From: an uncultured Bacteroidales bacterium
Lineage (GTDB): Bacteria > Bacteroidota > Bacteroidia > Bacteroidales > Bacteroidaceae
Length of the DNA stretch: 36,003 bases
Assembly (NCBI GenBank): GCA_902778265.1
Contig: CACYXI010000022.1
Span: forward strand, 1 to 36,003
Reading direction: 5' to 3'
Of the stretch, positions 8,219 to 17,956 are shown piece by piece. The position numbers and the translations under genes were made by a program. The notes under the pieces were generated by a model. That model did not search any database, had not been told where the DNA came from, and was given only the letters and a program-made list of their open reading frames with translations. Each line of letters starts with the position of its first letter. Within the stretch, counting starts at the first letter, position 1.

Positions 8219-11131
8219 TTAGAGGGTTACCTTAACACCGAGATTATAGAAACGTGTCTGTGGTGCAGAACCAACATTTGTCTCCATCAACTTGCGCCAC
8301 TTGGCGATTGTGAGAAGGTCGTTTCCGTTCACATAAACAGAGAGAGCCTTTACGATCTTTCCATTGAACATCTTCTCTGGGAAATCGTATGTCAACTGTA
8401 CCTTGCGGAGGTTGATACGGTCAGTGCTATACATCCAGAAAGTAGAAGCAGCAGCGTTATTAGCTGAACTCAGTGAAGTAAGACGTGGATGAGTAGCATT
8501 TTCAGTATTATTAGGAGTCCAACGGCCCAACACCTCTATAGAGTACTTAGAGTCTCCGCTCATATAGTAATAGCCGTTGTTTCTCATAGCATAAGCACCG
8601 AACTGAGCATTACCAAGAACAAAGAGAGTGAAATCCTTATACTTGAGTGTAAGGTTCATACCGAGAGTAACAGGAGAGCCGAAACGATCATCCTTACCGA
8701 GGTAAACCTGATCCTTTTCGTTAATGACCTTATCATTATTCATATCCTGATATTTCAAATCACCAGGCTGAATGGTACCACCGATTGCAGGTCTTGGAAG
8801 ATCTGACTTCAAGGTGTATTTTTTCTTGCCATCAGTAGTAGTTGAGATATCGAAATCGTTCTCAGAATAGAAGCCGAGACAATTGTAGCCCCAAATAGCA
8901 CCAATAGGCTTTCCTTCCCTATACTGGTAATCATCATCGTGAAGCTCATCATACTTCTTGGTATTTGTGTAGAGATATGTACCAACAACACCAAGAGTAG
9001 CGTCAACCTCACCAAACTTCTTATGAGCAGTTACGCTGAAGTCAAGTCCCTTACGATTGTAGATGTTATTGTTGATCGCAGGCTTGAAAGAACTTCCAGA
9101 AAGACCATTCTGCAAGTGTGAAGGGAATGTAGTTGGATCCTGGATGATATAGCCAGTCATGTCTGTATTGAAGAATGAAAGCTCTGTTGTAATCAGCTTG
9201 TTGAGGAACGAAGCGCGAAGATTTACAGAGAGTTCCTTACGATGAATGAAGTCAAGGATTGGGTTGATACCAGCTGTAGAATAAGCACGTTCTGTACTTA
9301 CGCCCTCATTCCATGCAAAGCTACTACCAGCAGTTTTCCACACATCATCGTAGATATAATACTGCCTATCACCCATATAGATATCAATATCCTCGTTCAG
9401 ATTGCTATATGAAGCACTGAGCAAGAGGTCATCAACAACCTTATTATCCTTAAGGAAATTCTCCTTGGCGATATTCCAGCCAATAGTGAATGATGGTGAG
9501 ATAGCCTCACGATTTCCCTTTGGAAGACGTGCAGAATGCACAGCAGCCATTGTAACGTCAGCAAAGTAACGCCCCATAAAGTCGTAACCAGCCTGAAGAC
9601 CTAAGTTGGCATTTGCATAGCGATGGTATTCGCCACTGGCTGTAGTGGTGAACATATTTGCGAGAAGCATACCTGTTACGTGGTGCTTGTCTGCAAATGT
9701 GTTGTCATAATTAAAATGACCGTTCCAACTGATTGTCTGACGATACTTTGTGTTTGACATACCCATGTGACCAGTCACAATCTCATCATTCTGCTGGGTA
9801 AGCCCAACAATAATGTCGTCTGAGTTATAGTTACTCCATGTAGGAATGAATACAGCGTACTTGTTGTCGTATGAAAGATCATAGTCTGCAGTATAGTCAA
9901 TGGCAAACTGGGTTCTGAATGTCAAGCCCTTCACGAACTTGTTCATATCATAGTCGATACCTGCATCGAACTGGAACTGACGGCTTGCACCTGTTGTCTT
10001 ACCACCGAAATAGCAGTCAGCAATAGCATTTGTCTGGTTAGCTTTTGTACCGCCAGGGAAATACTTTCCATCGACAACGTTAAGAGACTTACCAATAATA
10101 GCAAGAGCCTTAGAGGCGTTAGGGTCAATCATATCAACAGGAATCAGCGGTGCTGCATTCTCTGGGAAGTTTGGACGCATGGTTGATGCCTCCTTCCAAA
10201 AATCACCCTTGTTCTTGTTTGCATTATAGAACGCAGCGCTTACATTGGCAAAGCCCCTCACATACTTGTTAACAACGAGATCCACATTACCACGCACGCT
10301 TAAACGGTCTGTATAGTTATCCTTTGCAGGACCGAAGTTGAGAAGGTCCTCAATGCGATAGTAGTTGATGTTGGTGTAGAAGTGAGCACGAGTACCACCA
10401 CCCTGGATTTCCAAAGTACCCTCTGAACGGTTGTATGCCTTACGGATATACTCGTCAGAATAGTAGTTTACGTTTGGATAACGATATGGGTTGATGCCAG
10501 AAGCATGGTTGTAGATATCCTGCTGGCTATATCTTGGCTCAAGTCCATCGTTAAGACGTGCCTCATTATAGAGTGTCATGTACTGGGCAGAACCGAGATA
10601 GTCAGGGAATGCCTTTGCTACGTGCCAGCCAGTGTTGGCATTGGCAGTAATCTGAAGACCATCAACCTTACCACGCTTTGTAGTGATAAGGATAGCACCC
10701 TTTGCAGCCTTTGCACCATAGAGCACAACAGCCTGAGCACCCTTGAGGAATGTCACCTGCTCGATCTCAGAAGGGAGCACGTTGTTTGACGGACGCTTCA
10801 CACCATCGATGATAACGAGAGGAAGGTTGCCGTTGTCGTTTGTGTCCAGACGATCATTGTCCATGCCCCAAAGGCAGTTGCCAGTCCATCCACCTACAAG
10901 ACCATAGAGGTCATCAAGGCTACCAACGGTATAATCCTTTTTCTGCAGCTCCTCCATATCAACGTAGGAAATGCCTCCGAGAAGTTGGTTGGCATCCACA
11001 TCGCGGAAAGCGACATGAACCTTCTTTTTTGCCGAGATTGTATCAGCACTGACAGCGTCCTGGGCATTGACCATCAGTGGAGATGCAGCAAGCATGGCAA
11101 GGAGTAATATATTTGTTTTTTTATTATTCAT
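8219..11131 (-). CDS. SusC-like TonB-linked channel lacking N-terminal extension
   Basis: A 970-residue outer-membrane TonB-dependent transporter with a signal peptide ending VNAQ. Unlike the first SusC it has no carboxypeptidase-like domain and no EELVVVGYG TonB-box segment. The mature protein begins with a short strand region (KKKVHVAFRDVDANQLLGG) leading into the plug (LPLVIIDGVKRP, LYGAKAAKGAILITTKRG). The barrel ends in an aromatic/hydrophobic strand (LGVKVTL). This truncated N-terminus is typical of the second SusC (XusC) of tandem xylan-type systems, from my knowledge of the family. How it engages TonB without the usual box is unclear. It lies 120 bp after the first susD-like gene and 15 bp before its partner. 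Confidence 0.9.
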   Translation of the reverse strand: MNNKKTNILLLAMLAASPLMVNAQDAVSADTISAKKKVHVAFRDVDANQLLGGISYVDMEELQKKDYTVGSLDDLYGLVGGWTGNCLWGMDNDRLDTNDNGNLPLVIIDGVKRPSNNVLPSEIEQVTFLKGAQAVVLYGAKAAKGAILITTKRGKVDGLQITANANTGWHVAKAFPDYLGSAQYMTLYNEARLNDGLEPRYSQQDIYNHASGINPYRYPNVNYYSDEYIRKAYNRSEGTLEIQGGGTRAHFYTNINYYRIEDLLNFGPAKDNYTDRLSVRGNVDLVVNKYVRGFANVSAAFYNANKNKGDFWKEASTMRPNFPENAAPLIPVDMIDPNASKALAIIGKSLNVVDGKYFPGGTKANQTNAIADCYFGGKTTGASRQFQFDAGIDYDMNKFVKGLTFRTQFAIDYTADYDLSYDNKYAVFIPTWSNYNSDDIIVGLTQQNDEIVTGHMGMSNTKYRQTISWNGHFNYDNTFADKHHVTGMLLANMFTTTASGEYHRYANANLGLQAGYDFMGRYFADVTMAAVHSARLPKGNREAISPSFTIGWNIAKENFLKDNKVVDDLLLSASYSNLNEDIDIYMGDRQYYIYDDVWKTAGSSFAWNEGVSTERAYSTAGINPILDFIHRKELSVNLRASFLNKLITTELSFFNTDMTGYIIQDPTTFPSHLQNGLSGSSFKPAINNNIYNRKGLDFSVTAHKKFGEVDATLGVVGTYLYTNTKKYDELHDDDYQYREGKPIGAIWGYNCLGFYSENDFDISTTTDGKKKYTLKSDLPRPAIGGTIQPGDLKYQDMNNDKVINEKDQVYLGKDDRFGSPVTLGMNLTLKYKDFTLFVLGNAQFGAYAMRNNGYYYMSGDSKYSIEVLGRWTPNNTENATHPRLTSLSSANNAAASTFWMYSTDRINLRKVQLTYDFPEKMFNGKIVKALSVYVNGNDLLTIAKWRKLMETNVGSAPQTRFYNLGVKVTL

Positions 11132-11149
11132 AAAAATTGTCTATTTATT

Positions 11150-11245
11150 TTGAGGTTTTGGAGATTTTCAGGTTTGGAGGTTTTGAGGTTTGCAGATATC
11201 ATCTGACCTTATAACCTCACAACCTTATAACCTTACAACCTTTAT
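11150..11245. repeat. GAGGTT/AACCTC microrepeat element
   Basis: GAGGTTTTGGAG, GGTTTGGAGGTTTTGAGG and then CTTATAACCTCACAACC units are arranged so that the left and right halves are roughly complementary. It is the same family as 6255-6365 and separates the first susD-like gene from the second susC-like gene. No gene is visible. Confidence 0.55.
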
Positions 11246-11251
11246 CAGATT

Positions 11252-13246
11252 TTACCATCCTGGATTCTGAACAAATCCTTCATATAGATATGTATCCTTG
11301 TCAGGAAGTGGGAACCAGTAGTGCTTAGACTCAAGACGACGGGTGATGAGTTCCTCCTTGTGGAAGTTAGCCACCTGTGCATCCTTGGGATCATGATTCT
11401 TAAACCAGTCATCCTTTTCCAGACGCTCGAACTCGTGAGAGTACTTCACTGTGTAAGGAGGCTCGGTAAGGAGAAGCCAACGCTGAAGGTCGCACCAACG
11501 GAAGCCTTCAAAGGCAAGCTCAACTGCACGCTCACGACGCACCTCGTCAAGGAAGTGCTCCTTAGTGTCAAGGAAGTTAGCCTGAACGTGCTCCATTGGA
11601 TAGTCGTCAGAGTTCACACGGTCGCGAAGTGCATTGATTGCATCAACGGCAGACAATGAACAATAGTCAGAGCTTGACTTAGGACCACCTACAACACCCT
11701 GTGCCTCTGCATACATAAGATAGATGTCAGCAAGACGCATATAAGGGAGGTATGACTGGAAAGCGTAATCCCAATCGTACCATCTGTCACCTTCGTTACA
11801 CTGGTGAGGCACGAGCTTCTGAATGAAGTAGCCGGTGCTACTTGCATTATCTACAGCACGCTCTGCACCACCTGTATAGAGTGGGCAGTACTCAAGTTTC
11901 TTCTGATCGGCACTGAGACCTTCCGTCTGGAGTACATAATGGAAACCGTCGAAGATTATGTCGTGATAGAAACGTGGATCACGGTTCTTATAAGGATGTG
12001 TAGGATCCCAACCAGACTCAGGGTTAAGAACATATACACCATTCTGCACGATATAGATTGGCTGACCGTTAGCCATACCGTACTGGTCGATGAGGTTTGC
12101 TGTTGGGTGGTGGATGATGTTATCATGAGCCACAAGACCGGCAACCTTAGGACCGAAAATCTTTGCGCAGTTCCAGTTAGCAGAATTTGCACCAGGATAT
12201 GCACCACGGAAGATAGCCTCCGTAGAACCTGGCATATTCCAGCTCTGCTTTACAGTATAGAAGATGTCAGAGTAGCAAGACTCAGCATTTGGATCACGCT
12301 CGTGGTCATAGAGGTTTGAATACTTGAACTCAGCAAGCTTATACTGTACCTGTCCTCTACCAACCATTTCAAGGAGTCTGCCAAATACATCAGCAGCCTT
12401 CTTGCAATATTCTACGTCATAGTCGTAGGTCTTGCCATTAGAACTTGCGCCCAAAAGCTGTGCAACGCCACCATTCTTGGTCTTCTCAAACTCCTTCATG
12501 AGTGGAGAACCAGCCCAAAGATAGCACTTGCCAAGATAGCAGAGAGCCATGAACTTATTGATACGGAGATCATTCTTACCAGAGGTCTGCTGACCTGCAA
12601 GTGTCTCATCCCAGCTCATAGGAAGAAGGTCGGCAGCCTTCTGGAAGTCCTCTGCACAGCGATTTGCACACTCCTGGAAAGAAAGACGTGGAAGCTCAGG
12701 AATAGCATTTGACTCGAAAGCCTCGTCAATATATGGAAGACCACCCCAATAGCACATAAGTTCGAAGTGCCACCATGCACGGAAGAAATACATCTGTCCG
12801 AGAAGGAGGTCACGCTCCTCGTCTGTACCGATGAGTGACTTGATATTGGCAATACCCATGTTACACTTACGGATGCTATACCAAGAGTTCTTCCAGAGCG
12901 AGTTGCTGTTACCATTAAGCCAGCACTGGGTATTTTCCCACCAGTTACGGTAGTTACCGAGGTCAACCTGGTGATCCATGTGAGCATAGCCCTCAGGATT
13001 GTGAACGGCATCATCACCAAAGTTCCATGCGGTACAATAGTTAATCTTCTCCTTATCAGGAATCAGACTATATATTTCCTCTATATATCCCTGGAAGTTA
13101 CGGAAATTCTTGAATGCCTCATCCTCTGCAACGATAGACTCAGGATCCTTGTCGAGCCAATCGGTACATGATGTAAAGGAAACACTGCCAGCCACAAGGA
13201 GCAGCGAACCGCACAAGAGGGATTTTATGTTGTTATAATATTTCAT
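11252..13246 (-). CDS. SusD/RagB-type outer-membrane lipoprotein (first pair)
   Basis: A 664-residue lipoprotein with lipobox SFTSC and an acidic +2 region (TDWLDKDPE). SusD hallmarks include the N-terminal FRNFQGYIEEIYSLIPDK segment, a LGQMYFFRAWWHFELMCYWG helix, and the C-terminal DIYLMYAEAQGVVGG, RRERAVELAFEGFRWCDLQRW and WFPLPDKDT blocks. It should form the lid of the adjacent SusC (118 bp upstream). Its place matches xusB in tandem xylan loci. The protein is somewhat longer than a typical SusD (about 550 residues), as is common for binders of larger branched glycans. Confidence 0.92.
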   Translation of the reverse strand: MKYYNNIKSLLCGSLLLVAGSVSFTSCTDWLDKDPESIVAEDEAFKNFRNFQGYIEEIYSLIPDKEKINYCTAWNFGDDAVHNPEGYAHMDHQVDLGNYRNWWENTQCWLNGNSNSLWKNSWYSIRKCNMGIANIKSLIGTDEERDLLLGQMYFFRAWWHFELMCYWGGLPYIDEAFESNAIPELPRLSFQECANRCAEDFQKAADLLPMSWDETLAGQQTSGKNDLRINKFMALCYLGKCYLWAGSPLMKEFEKTKNGGVAQLLGASSNGKTYDYDVEYCKKAADVFGRLLEMVGRGQVQYKLAEFKYSNLYDHERDPNAESCYSDIFYTVKQSWNMPGSTEAIFRGAYPGANSANWNCAKIFGPKVAGLVAHDNIIHHPTANLIDQYGMANGQPIYIVQNGVYVLNPESGWDPTHPYKNRDPRFYHDIIFDGFHYVLQTEGLSADQKKLEYCPLYTGGAERAVDNASSTGYFIQKLVPHQCNEGDRWYDWDYAFQSYLPYMRLADIYLMYAEAQGVVGGPKSSSDYCSLSAVDAINALRDRVNSDDYPMEHVQANFLDTKEHFLDEVRRERAVELAFEGFRWCDLQRWLLLTEPPYTVKYSHEFERLEKDDWFKNHDPKDAQVANFHKEELITRRLESKHYWFPLPDKDTYLYEGFVQNPGW

Positions 13247-13249
13247 ATT

Positions 13250-13364
13250 GTTGATTACGAATTACGAATTACGAGTTACGAGTATTAATTACTAATTACA
13301 AGTTACGAATTACGAATTACCTCTAAACTCTAACCTCTAAACTCTAAACCCTAAACTCTAAACT
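13250..13364. repeat. AATTACGAATTAC array followed by CTCTAAA heptamers
   Basis: Positions 13253-13320 carry reiterated ATTACGAATTACGA units. Positions 13321-13364 carry about six imperfect copies of the heptamer CTCTAAA/CCCTAAA, resembling a telomere-like array on a very small scale. Together they fill the gap between the first susC-like and susD-like genes, with no space for a promoter that I can recognise. Confidence 0.6.
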
Positions 13365-16300
13365 TTACATATAAAGCTTGAATCCGAAGTTATAACGTCT
13401 TACAGTTGGGTAGGCACCACCACCGCCACTGAATCCATAGTTACTCTCACGGTCGTCAGGCATCTTTGTGATAAGGAAGAGGTTGTTACCATTGACATAT
13501 AGCTTCAGGCTTGAGAAACCGAGCTTCTTGATCCAGCCCTTAGACCATGTGTAAGCAAGCTCCACGTTCTTGAGTCGGAAATATGAACCATCGTAGAGAT
13601 ACTGAGTACCATCATTGTATGAAACCTGAGTTGTGAAGCGTGGAACAACAACGTCACCACCTGCATCTACAGGATTCCACCATGTACCATTGTCGAATAC
13701 TGTGAGGAGCTTATTGTTGAATGAAGGAAGGCCAACGTCACGTGTAACACCTGTTACGCCATAGAACTGAGCGAACATGCTCCAGCCTTTCCACTCCCAA
13801 CCGATAGTTGCATTATAGGTATGCTCTGGAGTTCCTGTATAACCATAAGGAGCCTTATCGTTAGTCTCATCAACCTTACCATCACCATTGAAGTCAACGA
13901 TATAGTGGTCGCCAATAAGAACCTGAGCATCATCCTTCTCACGCTCTGGAGAACTGTAAAGCTCATCGTATGTACGAATGAAGCCATTGTCGATAAATTC
14001 ACGATACTGTCCCTGAGAATAGCCCTTATCCTTACGGTAGCTTGGAATAAGCTCTGGGTCATCCTTCAAAATGATATCATTGTGAGCATAGGTGTAGTTA
14101 CCATTTGCCCAGAAGCGCATACCATTCTCCAATACCTTGTTGAAACGAAGCTCAAGCTCGAAACCGTAGTTCTTAATCTTACCCTTGTTGATATCAGGAG
14201 TTACAGCTGCACCATAGAATGAAGGTACAGAACGGTTGGCACCAGAGATGAAGATGTCATAGCGGTCATCACGGAAGTAGTCGAAGCTACCTGCGAACAT
14301 ACCACCGAGAATAGCATAGTCGAAACCGATGTTCTTCTTACTTACTGTTGCCCAACGAAGATCTGGAGCGGCAATACGAGCCTCCTTATAGCCTGTGAAT
14401 GGGCTGTCAGAACCATCAATAGCAACCTTGTAAGGACCAATTACTGACCACTCAGTCAGGTATGCCCAACGAGCACCTGCACTATCATCACCGATTTCAC
14501 CGATAGAACCACGAATCTTGAACATATCGATGATATGCTTGTCCCTGAGCCACTTCATGAACTTCTCCTCTGAAATCATCCAGCCTGCTGCACCTGAGCA
14601 GAAGAACACGAAACGATTGTCTGGAGAGAACTTCTGTGAACCATTGTAGGCACCGTTGAACTCAGCAAAATACTTGCTCTTCAAGTCGTATGTGGTACGG
14701 AACACCCAGTCCTCACGACGATTCTCAAGCTCAGTATTGTAGGCATCCATACGACGCTTCCAGCTACCCATGAGAGATACGTTGTGCACACCGAACTGAC
14801 GAGCCCAGTTGAGCTGCAATGACATTTCTGTTGCACGAGATGTCCTGCTCACCTTACCTGCATTAGGTGACCAGTCACGGCTCTCGTAGAAGTCGAAACC
14901 AGTCTTAGCATCAACAGTTGTCTCATAGAGAAGCTGACCATCCTCTGGAAGCATATATGCCTTCTTTGTCTTGTGCTGGTCAACAATACCACGCTCACCC
15001 TCATCAATCTGGTTATCCCAAGAAACTGCACCACGAGCATTAAGACCCTTAGTAATGAAGTCAAGGTTCTGCTCGAGAACGAAGTCGGTAAAGATACGTG
15101 TGATGGTCTTCAACTCATAACCACAGTTTGCCACGTTCATTGGAGAGTTTGCAATATTAGAAACCAATGGGTAGTAGCCCCATGATGCGTCAGAGAACTG
15201 AACAGGGAAGAGGTTTGGAGCCATACCATACGCACCAGCCCAGTTCTGCTGCTGGAAGAACTCACCATTATTACCATAATAATAACGTGGAGTCTTCTGC
15301 TGTGCATTAGAACCAGCCAGACTAACCTTGAAAGTAGTTGACTTTGTAATAGTGAAATCAAGGTTTGAACGTGCGTTCAGACGGTTGTAGGTATAACCAC
15401 CCTCATAGCCTTGACGGTTATCCCAGATCTTGGTCATATCACCCTCGTTCTGGAAGTCGAATGCAACGAAATACTTTACATACTTTGTACCACCAGAGAT
15501 ATTGAGGTTTGTATTGTATGACAGAGCGAAATCCTTGAACATTTCTTCCTGCCAATCTACGTTAGGATAACGCTCAGCCTGGCTGTAGTCGCCAAGGTAG
15601 TTACCATTGGCATCTTTGTTTGCCTTTACTGTATGATCTTGATTGCGGAAGTTATTGATGAATGTCTGAGGACGATAGTATGCCCATGAAGCATCGCCAC
15701 CAATGGCAAGCTCATGCTCGATTGCCTGGTTGCGGTACATATAGCCATCGTAAGAGTCGTACTTGCGAGGAAGCTTTGACACCGCTTTCAGCGTAGCGTT
15801 GAAGCCGACATCAATTCTTGCCTTACCTTCCACACCACGCTTTGTAGTAATAAGGATTACACCGTTAGCACCCTTCACACCATAGATAGCAGTAGCAGAT
15901 GCGTCCTTCAGCACAGATACCGTAGCAACAGATGTGATATCAACGGCCTTGATCTCACGCTCTACACCATCCACAAGGATAAGAGGCTGAGCATCAGTAT
16001 TCCAAGCTGCCGCACCACGAATGTAGATACGTGGATCCTCTTCACCAGGCTGACCTGTAGAAGCGATTGTGGCAACACCCGGAAGGTTACCAGTGAGGGC
16101 AGCACCCACACTACCGATACCAGCTGCACGCTCAAGCACCTCACCTGTTGTCTGCGTGATAGCACCAACGACTGATGCTTTCTTCTGCTGGCCGTAACCA
16201 ACGACAACGAGTTCCTCAAGCTGTGAGTCATCCTCTTCAAGAGTCACCTTGTTGTTCTTGTCAGAAGACACCTTCAGTTCCTTCTCCTTCATACCAACGT

Positions 16301-16568
16301 AAGAGATAACAACAGTACCCTTACCTCCCGGCATCTTGAGCGAGAAGTTTCCGTCAAGGTCGGTAATGGTGGCATTCTGCTTGTTGTCCTTCTGAACAAC
16401 CGTAGCACCGATAACCGCATCACCATTGTTGTCAATGACTGTACCCTTGACTAATTCCTGAGCGAATGACGGTATTGCGAAAACCATCATCAGCAAAACA
16501 AGAATCGATGTTTTTGACGACACCCTGCGCATGGCAAGATCTAACATCTTTTTCAGATTTTTTGTCAT
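13365..16568 (-). CDS. SusC/RagA TonB-linked outer-membrane channel (first pair)
   Basis: A 1067-residue transporter and the first gene of the leftward operon. After a signal peptide (ending SFAQE) it has a carboxypeptidase-regulatory-like domain (GTVIDNNGDAVIGATV, ITDLDGNFSL). Then come the TonB-box region EELVVVGYGQQKK, a plug (DPRIYIRGAAAW, PLILVDGVEREI, ASATAIYGVKGANGVILITT) and a 22-strand-type barrel ending YNFGFKLYM. It imports oligosaccharides across the outer membrane, powered by TonB-ExbBD, with its SusD lid downstream. It corresponds to xusA of P. bryantii by order. Met8 and Met13 are alternative starts, but the longer form has the usual Prevotella N-region. A TAnnTTTG element lies about 100 bp upstream. 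Confidence 0.95.
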   Translation of the reverse strand: MTKNLKKMLDLAMRRVSSKTSILVLLMMVFAIPSFAQELVKGTVIDNNGDAVIGATVVQKDNKQNATITDLDGNFSLKMPGGKGTVVISYVGMKEKELKVSSDKNNKVTLEEDDSQLEELVVVGYGQQKKASVVGAITQTTGEVLERAAGIGSVGAALTGNLPGVATIASTGQPGEEDPRIYIRGAAAWNTDAQPLILVDGVEREIKAVDITSVATVSVLKDASATAIYGVKGANGVILITTKRGVEGKARIDVGFNATLKAVSKLPRKYDSYDGYMYRNQAIEHELAIGGDASWAYYRPQTFINNFRNQDHTVKANKDANGNYLGDYSQAERYPNVDWQEEMFKDFALSYNTNLNISGGTKYVKYFVAFDFQNEGDMTKIWDNRQGYEGGYTYNRLNARSNLDFTITKSTTFKVSLAGSNAQQKTPRYYYGNNGEFFQQQNWAGAYGMAPNLFPVQFSDASWGYYPLVSNIANSPMNVANCGYELKTITRIFTDFVLEQNLDFITKGLNARGAVSWDNQIDEGERGIVDQHKTKKAYMLPEDGQLLYETTVDAKTGFDFYESRDWSPNAGKVSRTSRATEMSLQLNWARQFGVHNVSLMGSWKRRMDAYNTELENRREDWVFRTTYDLKSKYFAEFNGAYNGSQKFSPDNRFVFFCSGAAGWMISEEKFMKWLRDKHIIDMFKIRGSIGEIGDDSAGARWAYLTEWSVIGPYKVAIDGSDSPFTGYKEARIAAPDLRWATVSKKNIGFDYAILGGMFAGSFDYFRDDRYDIFISGANRSVPSFYGAAVTPDINKGKIKNYGFELELRFNKVLENGMRFWANGNYTYAHNDIILKDDPELIPSYRKDKGYSQGQYREFIDNGFIRTYDELYSSPEREKDDAQVLIGDHYIVDFNGDGKVDETNDKAPYGYTGTPEHTYNATIGWEWKGWSMFAQFYGVTGVTRDVGLPSFNNKLLTVFDNGTWWNPVDAGGDVVVPRFTTQVSYNDGTQYLYDGSYFRLKNVELAYTWSKGWIKKLGFSSLKLYVNGNNLFLITKMPDDRESNYGFSGGGGAYPTVRRYNFGFKLYM

Positions 16569-16670
16569 TTTCGATTTAGGTTAATATTTGTTTATGATTA
16601 TTTCTTTTCAACTTGATTTAGTAAAGCTCCTTTCGACCTCAGACTTTAGTCCTCGGCTTCAAAAGCGATG

Positions 16671-16678
16671 CAAAGATA
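16671..16678 (-). promoter_or_regulatory. -7 element of the SusCD operon promoter
   Basis: On the minus strand TATCTTTG (16671-16678) matches TAnnTTTG and is followed by GCATC, the usual start-site context in Prevotella. Transcription should begin near 16664 with a leader of about 95 nt. I see no TTTG or TTG at the usual 19-20 nt upstream, which suggests dependence on an activator, as expected for a polysaccharide utilisation locus. The activator gene is not identified in this window. Confidence 0.55.
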
Positions 16679-16818
16679 CAGAAATTAAACAATATTATAA
16701 AAAAAAGACGTAACTTTATGCTATTTTCTCGTTACATTTCTTTTCGCTAAATGTTACCTCAATTTTCAGATTTGTAACACAAATATCAAATAAACATATT
16801 CAGAGCACGATTTTAGTA

Positions 16819-16865
16819 TCAAAAACACACGATAGTAATTTGTAATAATTACAAGTGTTTTTTGA
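16819..16865. other. Long interrupted palindrome in divergent intergenic region
   Basis: TCAAAAACAC (16819-16828) pairs with GTGTTTTTTGA (16855-16865), and inside it GTAATT (16835-16840) pairs with AATTAC (16847-16852). The structure sits between the leftward SusCD promoter and the rightward peptidase promoter. It could be an operator for a dimeric regulator or an RNA-level structure; the sequence alone does not decide. The rest of 16569-17065 shows only the two promoter elements and AT-rich DNA. Confidence 0.5.
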
Positions 16866-17029
16866 CACTTTTGCGCTTTTGTACGTCACATTTTCAGGAC
16901 GAATAACGTAGGATAAACATAATTTAAGTATTGTCTCACCAATGGCATTTAGTGGAAAATAGAAAAACACTAACATATAATCATTGTTAAAAACAAGAGG
17001 CTCATCATATCAGATATGATTTTTTTTCG

Positions 17030-17037
17030 TACTTTTG
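17030..17037 (+). promoter_or_regulatory. -7 element for the M48 peptidase gene
   Basis: TACTTTTG (17030-17037), followed by CAAAG, matches TAnnTTTG. A start near 17044 would give a leader of about 20 nt before the ATG at 17066. No clear -33 TTTG is seen at the expected distance. Confidence 0.5.
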
Positions 17038-17065
17038 CAAAGTAAACATCCAACTAATATTAACT

Positions 17066-17956
17066 ATGACAATAAAAAATTTCATTCTCGGTGCAATAGC
17101 ATCGCTTCTGCTCGTTTCATGTGGCACTACATCTACTGTGCCTATTACTGGCAGAAAACACACTCTCTTGTATGATGACGGTCAGATTTTGAGTCTCAGC
17201 AAGCAACAGTATAGTGAGGTGATTCAGAAATCAACGCTTTCAAAAGATGCCACAAAGACGGCAATGGTGAAACGTGTTGGTGAGAGACTGGCTAAGGCTG
17301 TTGAAACCTACCTTAGGGAAAACGGAGCTGCCAACGATCTGCAATACTATGAATGGGAGTTCAATCTCGTGAAGAGCGATGAGGTGAACGCTTTTTGTAT
17401 GCCAGGCGGTAAGATTGTCGTGTATGAGGGAATCCTGCCAGTAACACAAGACGAGGCCGGACTTGCCATCGTTCTTGGTCATGAGATTGCTCATGCCGTA
17501 GCAAAGCATTCAGCAGAACAGATGTCAAAGCAGGCCCGTCAACAGCAGGCTGTACAAATAGGTGGCGCTCTTCTCGGAATGGCTGGTGCATCACAGCAGA
17601 CGACATCAATAGCCAATATGGCTTCACAGTTAGGCTTCAACTTTGCCAACCTGAAATACAGCCGCGATAACGAGACTGAGGCTGACCGCATAGGACTCGT
17701 CTTTGCAGCTATGGCTGGCTATGATCCAAACAAGGCTCTTGAGTTCTGGCAGCGCATGGCTTCTATGTCAACTTCAAACCAGAGCGAGATTTTCAGCGAC
17801 CACCCAAGCGACGCTACTCGTATCGCAGCTCTTCAGCAAGTTATTCCAGAGGCTATGAAATACTATAAGCCAGTAACCACCACAACAACAAAGACAACGG
17901 CAAAGAAGACAACGACAAAGAAGAAGACAACAACAACCAAAAAGAAAACAAAATAA
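17066..17956 (+). CDS. M48 family zinc metallopeptidase lipoprotein
   Basis: A 296-residue lipoprotein (lipobox LLVSC, Cys19) with the M48 zincin signature: HEIAH at 139-143 provides two zinc ligands and the catalytic Glu, and the ETEAD motif (203-207) provides the third ligand. The NAFCMPGGKIVVY segment before the active site is characteristic of the OMA1/LoiP/BepA branch of periplasmic, membrane-associated proteases used in envelope quality control. A DHPSDATRI motif follows, as in family members. The C-terminal 30 residues are an unusual Thr/Lys-only tail encoded by ACA/AAG-rich simple sequence. It is transcribed divergently from the SusCD operon and appears to be a single gene. Function is assigned from the family; the substrate is unknown. 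Confidence 0.93.
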   Translation: MTIKNFILGAIASLLLVSCGTTSTVPITGRKHTLLYDDGQILSLSKQQYSEVIQKSTLSKDATKTAMVKRVGERLAKAVETYLRENGAANDLQYYEWEFNLVKSDEVNAFCMPGGKIVVYEGILPVTQDEAGLAIVLGHEIAHAVAKHSAEQMSKQARQQQAVQIGGALLGMAGASQQTTSIANMASQLGFNFANLKYSRDNETEADRIGLVFAAMAGYDPNKALEFWQRMASMSTSNQSEIFSDHPSDATRIAALQQVIPEAMKYYKPVTTTTTKTTAKKTTTKKKTTTTKKKTK

